Of a DNA stretch of 7,990 bases, positions 1-5,493 are shown one piece after another. The stretch lies in assembly GCA_026398575.1 (NCBI GenBank), contig JAPLSP010000278.1:1-7990 (forward strand). The letters are read 5' to 3'. Source of the stretch: Candidatus Sumerlaeota bacterium. GTDB taxonomy: Bacteria; Sumerlaeota; Sumerlaeia; JADFCT01. The notes beneath the pieces are model-generated. The model did no database searches and was not told the DNA's origin. It saw nothing but the letters and a program-made list of their open reading frames with translations. Positions within the stretch are counted from its first letter, which is position 1; every line of letters begins with the position of its first letter. The translations under genes were made by a program, and so were the position numbers.

Positions 1-59
1 CTTGCTGCCGCTTTAGCTTCCATGATCTATAAGATTGGCGTAGCTAAAGCGGCAGCAAG
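1..59. repeat. Perfect 18-bp inverted repeat (hairpin), REP-like
   Basis: Bases 1-18 (CTTGCTGCCGCTTTAGCT) are the exact reverse complement of bases 42-59, separated by a 23-base loop. The pairing stops at the loop side (19 and 41 are both T). It may extend leftwards, because the window begins on the first base of the arm. The right arm runs into GCGGCAGCAAGCAACCGC (49-66) followed by ACTCCAAAA. This resembles a degraded palindrome of the GCGGCAGC/GCTGCCGC kind, which I recall as a dispersed intergenic repeat in Verrucomicrobiota; that identification is from memory and not tested. No T-run follows 59, so an intrinsic terminator reading rightwards is unlikely. It could be a REP/BIME-type element or an mRNA-stabilising end of an upstream gene outside the window. 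Confidence 0.8.
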
Positions 60-179
60 CAACCGCACTCCAAAAGCTGGCGCCGCTCCTATCCGCATGA
101 ATCTTTTCTTCCGGCATGAGTATTCGCGATGGTTTTATGTATCCTGTACGATTCGGTAAGCTCCCTTGGTAGCTTTTCC

Positions 180-220
180 ATTCCCAATCCTGCGAACGAG
201 CATTCGCAGGGATTGGGAAT
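180..220. repeat. Near-perfect 17/18-bp inverted repeat upstream of the operon
   Basis: The left arm 180-196 (ATTCCCAATCCTGCGAA) pairs with the right arm 203-220 (TTCGCAGGGATTGGGAAT). There is one bulged G in the right arm and a 6-base loop, CGAGCA, at 197-202. It lies about 120 bases before the first gene. No T-tract follows on either strand, so a classical intrinsic terminator is not supported. It may be a dispersed palindromic repeat, a regulator-binding palindrome or a structured 5' leader element; the sequence alone does not decide. Confidence 0.75.
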
Positions 221-339
221 CCTTCCATCTCGCCGCATTTCAGGCTTGCGCAAAAATCACAAGAGGTGAGAATAATAGTTGGTATATAAAATGCTAAAGA
301 GGTTTTCAAAAGTTTCAGTTTGAAAAATCGAGACGATAA

Positions 340-1938
340 ATGAAGCGCGCCTTCGGAATTCGATTCCACTCAATAGGAATGGCATTGCCTGCCATGGCGG
401 CCTTTTTGGCAGGCTTGAGTGGATTTGGCGCAGAACCCAGGATTGCGCGCCCCTACGAGAGCGACAGCGGGTTCGTCTCAAAAAACCCCATTGATGATTA
501 TGTGCTGGCGGACTTGCGCAAGCGAAAGATCGAACCAGCGAATCTGTGCTCCGATGAAGTTTTCCTGAGGCGCGCCTATCTTGACATTATTGGCACATTG
601 CCCGAGCCCGCCGAGGCGCGCGCATTTTTTCAGGACGCCCGCCCTGAAAAGCGCGCCGTGCTGATTGACACCCTGCTCAAACGGGATGAGTTCGCCGATT
701 ACTGGTCTCTGAAATGGTGCGACCTGTTGCGGGTCAAGTCCGAATTCCCCATCAACCTGTGGCCCAACGCGGTGCAGGCCTATCATCGCTGGATCCATGA
801 CGCCGTTCGGGAAAACTGGCCCTATGATCGGTTTGTCCGTGAACTGCTGACTTCAAGCGGCAGCAATTTCCGCGTTCCACCGGTCAATTTCTATCGCGCC
901 GTCCAGGGCCGAGGCCCTTCCGTTATCGCCGAAGTGGTGGCGCTGACGTTTATGGGCATTCGCTTTGATAAATGGCCGGAAGCCCGGCGTTCCGGCATGG
1001 CGGCCTTTTTCTCTCGCGTCGCCTACAAAGGAACGGAAGAGTGGAAAGAGGAAATCGTGTATCTGAATCCGGTTTCGACCGGCCCTTTGAAGGCGGTTTT
1101 TCCCGATGGCGTCTCCGCTCAAATCGCGCCGAATGAGGATCCCCGACAGGCTTTTGCCAACTGGCTGATCGCGCCGGGCAATCCGTGGTTCGCGCGCGCT
1201 ATCGCGAACCGTATCTGGTTCTGGCTGATGGGACGCGGCATCATTCACGAGCCGGACGATATCCGGCAGGACAATCCTCCCGCCAATCCCGAACTTCTGG
1301 CCTACCTTGAGAAGGTCCTGGTGAACGCCAACTACGACACCCGGGTGATATACCGCCTCATTCTCAACTCCCGAACGTATCAGCAATCCTCCATCCCGCG
1401 AAGCAAGAACGCGGAGGCGGAGGCGCAGTTCGCGTATTATCCCGCGCGCCGCCTGGACGCCGAGGTGCTGATAGACGCCTTGTGCCGGTTCGGCGGAAGC
1501 GGGGAGGGCTATCAAAGCCCGATTCCCGAGCCATTCACCTTCATCCCGGACAGCCAGCGGTCCATCGCGCTGGGCGACGGCAGCATCTCCAGCCCGTTCC
1601 TCGAAATGTTCGGTCGCCCGGCTCGCGACACGGGAGTGGAATCCGAGCGCAGCAATCAGCCGACGGCCTCGCAGCTGATGCACCTGCTCAATTCGACGCA
1701 TGTCCAACAGAAGATCGAGCGCGGCTGGCGCGTGGGCAAACTGATCGAGTCGGCCAAAGGAAATCGTCTCGAGATGATCAATCTGGTTTATTTATTCATC
1801 TTATCGCGCTACCCCACATCGGAGGAACTGGGCGCCGTCCAGAAGCATTTTCAATCCGCGGGTTCGAACTCCAAGGCCGCCATGGATGATCTGGTCTGGG
1901 CGTTGATCAATACCAAGGAGTTTTTGTACCGGCATTGA
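340..1938 (+). CDS. Exported DUF1549/DUF1553 (PSD1-type) protein, compact form
   Basis: This 532-residue protein belongs to the DUF1549 plus DUF1553 family that is abundant in Planctomycetota and Verrucomicrobiota; its biochemical role is not established. A Sec signal peptide is visible at residues 1-31 (basic KRAFGIRF, hydrophobic core, likely cut after GFGA). The DUF1549 part spans about 49-245, with NPIDDYV at 49-55, RRAYLDIIGTLP at 77-88, FMGIR at 204-208 and MAAFF at 220-224. The DUF1553 part spans about 267-530, with DPRQAFANWL from 267, ANRIWFWLMGRGI at 289-301, ARRLDAE at 369-375, HLLNS at 448-452 and RYPTSEE at 490-496. It has no N-terminal cytochrome c domain and no LamG domain, so it is shorter than many relatives. 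The CxxCH-like cysteine/histidine cluster that usually precedes the FDKW-type motif is absent, and only three scattered cysteines occur. The ATG at 340 has a weak ribosome binding site (GAGACG) but gives an intact signal peptide. It is the first gene of the visible operon. Confidence 0.9.
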   Translation: MKRAFGIRFHSIGMALPAMAAFLAGLSGFGAEPRIARPYESDSGFVSKNPIDDYVLADLRKRKIEPANLCSDEVFLRRAYLDIIGTLPEPAEARAFFQDARPEKRAVLIDTLLKRDEFADYWSLKWCDLLRVKSEFPINLWPNAVQAYHRWIHDAVRENWPYDRFVRELLTSSGSNFRVPPVNFYRAVQGRGPSVIAEVVALTFMGIRFDKWPEARRSGMAAFFSRVAYKGTEEWKEEIVYLNPVSTGPLKAVFPDGVSAQIAPNEDPRQAFANWLIAPGNPWFARAIANRIWFWLMGRGIIHEPDDIRQDNPPANPELLAYLEKVLVNANYDTRVIYRLILNSRTYQQSSIPRSKNAEAEAQFAYYPARRLDAEVLIDALCRFGGSGEGYQSPIPEPFTFIPDSQRSIALGDGSISSPFLEMFGRPARDTGVESERSNQPTASQLMHLLNSTHVQQKIERGWRVGKLIESAKGNRLEMINLVYLFILSRYPTSEELGAVQKHFQSAGSNSKAAMDDLVWALINTKEFLYRH

Positions 1939-1995
1939 GATCGCCTAGTATCAAGCTGAACGGGGAGACTTCCGCTTGGATTCGCACAAATAACG

Positions 1996-2023
1996 TTGAC
2001 GAAAATCGGCCAAAGATTATCAT
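1996..2023 (+). promoter_or_regulatory. Sigma70-like promoter for the toxin-antitoxin pair
   Basis: TTGACG at 1996-2001 (5 of 6 to TTGACA) and TATCAT at 2018-2023 (5 of 6 to TATAAT) are separated by 16 bases. A start near 2030 would leave only about 12 bases of leader, so the ribosome binding site (GGGCGAG, 2033-2039) would lie at the very 5' end of the message. An own promoter is expected for a toxin-antitoxin pair, and this is the only long gap (103 bases) inside the gene row. The call rests on consensus matching alone. Confidence 0.4.
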
Positions 2024-2041
2024 CACAAAAAAGGGCGAGCC

Positions 2042-2314
2042 ATGACTCTAACCGAATCCATTAATGAGCACCTTTCAACGCTTCCGGCGAAAAAGCAATC
2101 GGAGGTGTTTGATTTTGTCTTGTTTTTAGAAGGAAAACAAGAAGAGGCAAAAGACAACATCGGCGAGGATATTGAGGCGCGTCGGCGTCAAGTCACTGCG
2201 GCTCTCGACACCTTGCGACAATCCACAGCATTTGCCCATGTTGCCGATCCGGTAGCATGGCAGCGGGAAATCCGCAGAGATCGTCCGTTGCCTGGCCGGG
2301 AGGATGCCGAGTGA
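2042..2314 (+). CDS. DUF2281-type antitoxin, partner of the PIN toxin
   Basis: This 90-residue protein is a likely antitoxin that neutralises the toxin encoded next to it and may repress their shared promoter. The N-terminal half has the DUF2281-like pattern: a helix with a short LP turn followed by EVFDFVLFLE (residues 21-30). A charged linker (about 32-60) follows. The C-terminal stretch DPVAWQREIRRDRPLPGRE (69-87) matches the tail I know from antitoxins paired with PIN toxins, and by analogy it is the toxin-binding segment. The ATG at 2042 follows GGGCGAG at 2033-2039. The stop overlaps the toxin start in GTGA (2311-2314). The gene is AT-rich in its first half (21 of 60 G+C at 2101-2160), unlike the flanking backbone genes, which suggests horizontal acquisition. 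Confidence 0.82.
   Translation: MTLTESINEHLSTLPAKKQSEVFDFVLFLEGKQEEAKDNIGEDIEARRRQVTAALDTLRQSTAFAHVADPVAWQREIRRDRPLPGREDAE
2298..2304 (+). promoter_or_regulatory. Ribosome binding site that sets the toxin start
   Basis: GGGAGGA lies six bases before the GTG at 2311, inside the last codons of the antitoxin gene. It argues for the GTG start over an in-frame ATG at 2257, which would add 18 residues unlike a PIN domain and overlap the antitoxin by 58 bases. The GTGA overlap suggests coupled translation of antitoxin and toxin. Confidence 0.75.
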
Positions 2315-2685
2315 TTGCTGATAGCAACCTCTTAATCTATGCCGCTAAGCCTGACGATATTGTAGTTTATCGCTGGCTCATCGTTGAATTGCCCTCTGTG
2401 TCCGCAATCAGTTTGGTGGAGGTGCTAGGTTTTCATCGCTTCAAGCCCGGCGAACGCGAAGCGCTTGAAGAGTTGATGAGCGCGCTTCAGATAATCTATC
2501 CGACGCCGGAAACTTTTCGCATTGCCGTTGAACTGCGCCAGCAGCGCAAGATGTCAGTAGCTGATTCTCTAATTGCTGCTACCGCGCTGGAACACCACGA
2601 GGCTCTTGCCACACATAATACGGCTGATTTTTCCAAGATTGACAAACTGGTTCTTTTCGATCCACTAACAGGAGATAAAATATGA
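2311..2685 (+). CDS. PIN-domain toxin (VapC-like ribonuclease)
   Basis: With the GTG start this is a 124-residue single PIN domain, a usual size for VapC-type toxins. In that family these are Mg2+-dependent RNases held inactive by the cognate antitoxin. The acidic active-site residues are all in place: D4 (IADSNLLIYA), E37 (ISLVEVLG), D85 (SVADSLIAA) and D106 (THNTADF, with N103 nearby). Nothing suggests inactivation. The antitoxin gene overlaps it by four bases upstream (GTGA). Its own stop (2683-2685) overlaps the DUF1501 start by four bases (ATGA), which is unusual for a toxin-antitoxin pair next to a housekeeping-type operon gene. The last residues (about TGDKI, 120-124) are encoded by the ribosome binding site and leader of the next gene. 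The RNA target cannot be read from the sequence. Confidence 0.88.
   Translation: MIADSNLLIYAAKPDDIVVYRWLIVELPSVSAISLVEVLGFHRFKPGEREALEELMSALQIIYPTPETFRIAVELRQQRKMSVADSLIAATALEHHEALATHNTADFSKIDKLVLFDPLTGDKI
2670..2674 (+). promoter_or_regulatory. Ribosome binding site for DUF1501 inside the toxin gene
   Basis: AGGAG lies seven bases before the ATG at 2682 and is embedded in the last codons of the toxin gene. Together with the ATGA stop/start overlap, it suggests that translation of the DUF1501 gene is coupled at least partly to toxin translation. Confidence 0.7.
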
Positions 2686-4097
2686 GCGAGCAACGATCTG
2701 AAAACGATTGGACGCGGCGCAATGCTTTGAGACTCGGGCTTTTGGGCGCGGCCGGGTTGGCGCTGGGCGAGCCGCTCGGCGTCTGGGCGCAAAACGCGAA
2801 CAAACCGGGGGGCACCTGGAGAAAATCGGCAAAGCCCGAGGACAAGCCGCAAAAAAATGAGGCCAAACCCTCGAGGGCGCCCGAACAATCGGAACGCAGC
2901 AAGTCCGTCATTCAGATTTGGATGTGGGGCGGGCCATGCCACTTGGACACCTTCGACCCCAAGCCAAACGCGGGCTATGATTATTGCGGTCCGTATAATA
3001 AGCCGATTCCCACCAACGTGAACGGGATACAAATCTGCCAGATGCTGCCCCTGCTTGCGCAGCAGGCCGACAAGTATTCCATCATCCGCAGCATGACCCA
3101 CGGCAGCAACAGCCATGAAACCGCGGCATATATCACGCAAACCGGCCATCAACCCGGCGAACGGCTGGTATATCCGTGCATCGGCGCCGTGGTTTCGTTG
3201 TTCAAAGGAGTTGACCACGGCTACAAAGGGCTGCTCCCGCCCTACACGGTGTTGACAACGCTTCAAGGCCGGTTCTCCGAAGCCGGTTTCATGGGCGCCA
3301 AATACAAGCCGTTCGCCACCGGCGGCGATCCCAACCAGAAACGTTTCGCCGTGGAAGGGATATCCACGGAAGGCATTTCGGATCAGCGCCAGCAAGAACG
3401 GCGCGGGCTGCTCCATCAGTTGGACACGCTCGGCAAGGCCATGCCCGCAAACGCGCAATTCGAGCTGTACAACCAATGCGAAAAGGAGGCGGATCAGACG
3501 GTGGCCGAGACCGGCAAGGTATTCGACTTGTCGCAGGAAAAAGATGAGTTACGCGACCGGTATGGCCGCACCAAATTCGGCCAGTCATGCCTGATGGCGC
3601 GGAAATTGGTTGAGAACGGCGTTCGCTATGTCACCATCAACTATAACGGGTGGGACACGCACAAGAAGCACTTTGAAAGCATGACTCGCATGTTGCCGGA
3701 CATGGACAAGGGCATGGCGACGCTCTTGCAGGATTTGTCCGAGCGCGGCCTGCTCGAAAACACGATCGTGTGGTGGAGCGGCGAATTCGGACGCACCCCG
3801 AAAATCCAGTGGGAAGCGCCCTGGAACGGCGGACGGAGCCATTACGGCAAGTGCTTCTGCGCCGTGCTGGCCGGCGGAGGATTCAAAGGCGGCCGCGTCA
3901 TTGGCGCCTCGGACGCCCGGGGCGAGGAACCAGCCGAGCGTCCCGTGTATCCGCAGGATTTGCTGGGCAGCATGTATCAGTTGATGGGCATTGACCCCGA
4001 CGGCCCGCTGCCCAATTCCAAAGGATTGGACCTCAAAGTAATGCCGTCCACGGAAACAGCATCAGGAAAAGGGCGCCTCAAGGAAATTATGGCATAA
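2682..4097 (+). CDS. Tat-exported DUF1501 family protein
   Basis: This 471-residue protein is a complete DUF1501 member, a family distantly related to the alkaline phosphatase/sulfatase fold and normally encoded beside DUF1549/DUF1553 genes in PVC bacteria; no substrate is established. The N-terminus has a twin-arginine signal: TRRNALRLG at 11-19, hydrophobic core to about 34, likely cleavage near VWA-QN (36/37). A Lys/Glu/Pro-rich linker follows at about 38-75. Core motifs are MWGGPCHLDTFDPKP (81-95), GWDTHKKHF (323-331), WWSGEFGRTPK (364-374) and GGRSHYGKCF (383-392). H87, D89, D325, H327 and H387 are candidate metal ligands by analogy with the superfamily. The Tat signal suggests export of a folded, possibly metal-loaded protein. 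It starts inside the toxin stop codon and is followed by the EEP gene after 15 bases. G+C is high (40 of 60 at 3781-3840), as in the other backbone genes. Confidence 0.92.
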   Translation: MSEQRSENDWTRRNALRLGLLGAAGLALGEPLGVWAQNANKPGGTWRKSAKPEDKPQKNEAKPSRAPEQSERSKSVIQIWMWGGPCHLDTFDPKPNAGYDYCGPYNKPIPTNVNGIQICQMLPLLAQQADKYSIIRSMTHGSNSHETAAYITQTGHQPGERLVYPCIGAVVSLFKGVDHGYKGLLPPYTVLTTLQGRFSEAGFMGAKYKPFATGGDPNQKRFAVEGISTEGISDQRQQERRGLLHQLDTLGKAMPANAQFELYNQCEKEADQTVAETGKVFDLSQEKDELRDRYGRTKFGQSCLMARKLVENGVRYVTINYNGWDTHKKHFESMTRMLPDMDKGMATLLQDLSERGLLENTIVWWSGEFGRTPKIQWEAPWNGGRSHYGKCFCAVLAGGGFKGGRVIGASDARGEEPAERPVYPQDLLGSMYQLMGIDPDGPLPNSKGLDLKVMPSTETASGKGRLKEIMA

Positions 4098-4103
4098 AGG
4101 AGA
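4096..4103 (+). promoter_or_regulatory. Ribosome binding site for the GTG-started EEP gene
   Basis: AAAGGAGA overlaps the end of the DUF1501 stop codon and sits about nine to ten bases before the GTG at 4113. It supports GTG as the start. The next in-frame ATG, at residue 20, would remove the catalytic N14, so it cannot be the functional start. Confidence 0.65.
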
Positions 4104-4112
4104 AATTATCAG

Positions 4113-5039
4113 GTGCCTGACCAGAGAGAACTATTTTCCATTGCTTTTTTAAATTGCCGGTCCCTTGGGATGGACGACAATCCGTCTCTTACAGACCGGA
4201 TTAATAATCTTGCTCTGACAATTAAGGGGCTTTTTGATTCCTCCCCGGATTTCATTTGCCTTTGTGAAGTTGGGAATCCAGTGTTAGGAATGGAGATTGT
4301 CAATCGCCTAACTACGTCAGAATATCAAACAATATGGAGTGATTCGGGCCGGAAAAATCAAGGACTTCAGATTCTTTTCCGGACTGGTTGTGCAACGGCC
4401 ACCGCGATTGTGTCGGATCGGTTTGCTGCAAGAGGCCAGCAGCGACCCAGATGGATGGCAGTGCAGTTCTCACTCAGTATCGGCTCACGGATGAAGTTTT
4501 GGCTGATTAATAATCACTGGAGATCTTCCTATATGGGAGAAAACGCTTCTGCTGCCGACAGAAGAAGAAGCTCGATGGAGCTGGGGCTGCTTTTTAGAGG
4601 ATATCCTTCTTTTCCCAATAAGCAAGCGATAGCGACATTTCCTGATTCGCGGATATTTGTGCCTTATACCGAAGATAGGGAGATGGAGTCTACCCCCATA
4701 ATAGATGCGACCGATCCTGTAATAATTGTGGGTGATTTCAATTGCGAGCCATGGGATGAGCCATTCAGACTTCCAGATAGGAAGGAATTCTGGAGCACGA
4801 CGTTCAACCCGAATACGAATTTCGAAGCCTTAAATGGAATAGTCTTTTATAATCCTCTAGTGAAGCGCCCAGGAATCTTTTGGACATTTGACAAGAAATT
4901 CCTTTGGGATCAGATCATTGTGTCTCCAAGCTTGATGAAGGAAGGCCATGTTCGGCTGAAGGAAGATTCGATTAGATTATTTGAACCCATATCAGAAGCC
5001 ACGGATCATTGCGCCCTTGGCGCAATATTCGAATGCTAA
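4113..5039 (+). CDS. Endonuclease/exonuclease/phosphatase (EEP) family protein, cytosolic
   Basis: This 308-residue protein has the full motif series of the metal-dependent EEP (DNase I-like) superfamily, which hydrolyses phosphodiesters or phosphomonoesters. The motifs are LNCRS (N14), ICLCEVG (E52), INNHWRS (H135), VGDFNCEP (D208, N210), WDQIIVSPS (D266) and ATDHCAL (D298, H299). All expected catalytic positions are present, so it is probably active, but the substrate (DNA, RNA, nucleotide, lipid or inositol phosphate) cannot be inferred. A charged insert lies at about 139-200, between the histidine and GDFN motifs. There is no signal peptide or membrane segment, in contrast to the exported backbone proteins. 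The GTG start is fixed by a ribosome binding site at 4096-4103 and by N14. The gene is AT-rich (24 of 60 G+C at 4201-4260) and uses many A/T-ending codons, a sign of transfer. It is 15 bases after DUF1501 and 26 bases before the next gene, and probably works with the latter. Confidence 0.88.
   Translation: MPDQRELFSIAFLNCRSLGMDDNPSLTDRINNLALTIKGLFDSSPDFICLCEVGNPVLGMEIVNRLTTSEYQTIWSDSGRKNQGLQILFRTGCATATAIVSDRFAARGQQRPRWMAVQFSLSIGSRMKFWLINNHWRSSYMGENASAADRRRSSMELGLLFRGYPSFPNKQAIATFPDSRIFVPYTEDREMESTPIIDATDPVIIVGDFNCEPWDEPFRLPDRKEFWSTTFNPNTNFEALNGIVFYNPLVKRPGIFWTFDKKFLWDQIIVSPSLMKEGHVRLKEDSIRLFEPISEATDHCALGAIFEC
5008..5026 (+). repeat. Perfect 8-bp hairpin at the 3' end of the EEP gene
   Basis: ATTGCGCC (5008-5015) and GGCGCAAT (5019-5026) form a GC-rich stem with a CTT loop. 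It lies about ten bases before the EEP stop codon and about 40 bases before the next start. No T-run follows, so it is not a standard terminator. It overlaps codons for the conserved DHCALGAI stretch, so coding constraint may partly explain it. It could modulate mRNA stability or the ratio of the two products. Confidence 0.5.
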
Positions 5040-5065
5040 AATAAGCTATCTAAAGGAGCAATACG

Positions 5066-5464
5066 ATGCCAAACGAATTCCTTACGGCGCTGGAAACCGC
5101 GCCACACGACACAGGTTCTTGGGTTATTAAGACTCTTCGGGAATTCTGCGAAGGTATCGAGGAGTATATCGGCGGGGCGGTGGACTGTAACTTGATACCT
5201 GGTTCAAATGAAACCAGCCTCGGACCAGAGACAAAGATCGTTTTGAGCTACTACCCAATGGGGTTATTCCAGACGTTGCTTCGCGCATACATACCCTCAG
5301 AAGCGCAGAGTCTTCACCTCGATCTTATGGATGGAAATGGGCCTGTGTTTGTCGAGAATGAGGATAATCTTAGAAGCAAACTGAAGACCTTCCTGAATAT
5401 TCCTACCGTTGCAAACACTTTAGCAAGCCTTCGCAAGCATTCCCGAGAGACTAGAAGAGGCTGA
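5066..5464 (+). CDS. Unrecognised 132-residue cytosolic protein paired with the EEP gene
   Basis: I do not recognise this family. The protein is soluble, with no signal peptide or membrane helix. The N-terminal third is helical and acidic (LREFCEGIEEYIGG, about residues 24-37). The middle has alternating hydrophobic stretches (KIVLSYYPMGLFQTLLRAYI, about 57-76; SLHLDLMDGNG, about 81-91). The C-terminal tail is basic (SLRKHSRETRRG, 121-132). The start is well supported: AAGGAG at 5053-5058 lies seven bases before the ATG. The EEP gene ends 26 bases upstream and the PPC gene starts 29 bases downstream. Base composition (29 of 60 G+C at 5221-5280) lies between the EEP gene and the backbone. An inhibitor, immunity or adaptor role for the EEP enzyme would fit the pairing, but that is inference from position only. 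Confidence 0.75.
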   Translation: MPNEFLTALETAPHDTGSWVIKTLREFCEGIEEYIGGAVDCNLIPGSNETSLGPETKIVLSYYPMGLFQTLLRAYIPSEAQSLHLDLMDGNGPVFVENEDNLRSKLKTFLNIPTVANTLASLRKHSRETRRG

Positions 5465-5493
5465 GGCATTCTTCAAGAAAGGCTGTTATCACT

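Larger units (their letters stand above)
1..339. other. Non-coding region upstream of the operon
   Basis: This stretch contains no convincing gene. It holds the hairpins at 1-59 and 180-220, and an AT-rich segment at about 268-330 just before the first gene. That segment contains TATAAA-like hexamers (for example 285-290), but no well-spaced -35 box accompanies them, so I do not place a promoter. A promoter for the operon is nevertheless expected here. A short stem at 158-175 (AAGCT...AGCTT) followed by TTTT is too weak to call a terminator. The 118-codon reading frame on the minus strand (13-369) crosses both hairpins and the start of the next gene and shows no recognisable protein features. 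Confidence 0.6.

Noticed and set aside
158..177. Possible intrinsic terminator (AAGCT...AGCTT followed by TTTT)
   Set aside because: The stem has only five base pairs with AT-rich ends and a T-run of four, too weak to call.
13..369. 118-codon open frame on the minus strand across the left intergenic region
   Set aside because: It spans both hairpin repeats and the start of the DUF1549/DUF1553 gene, with no recognisable domain. It is probably chance.
853..1707. 284-codon open frame on the minus strand inside the DUF1549/DUF1553 gene
   Set aside because: It is antisense to a well-supported family member, with no plausible protein motifs or ribosome binding site.
2257..2310. Upstream ATG as the PIN toxin start
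   Set aside because: It would add 18 residues without PIN character and overlap the antitoxin by 58 bases. The GTG at 2311 has a strong ribosome binding site and the usual four-base overlap.
4095..5062. TAAAGGAG followed by n-AAT at 4095 and 5051 as a possible target-site duplication flanking the EEP gene
   Set aside because: Both copies are ribosome binding sites next to stop codons, so the similarity is explained by function. The pair of genes, not the EEP gene alone, would be the expected unit.
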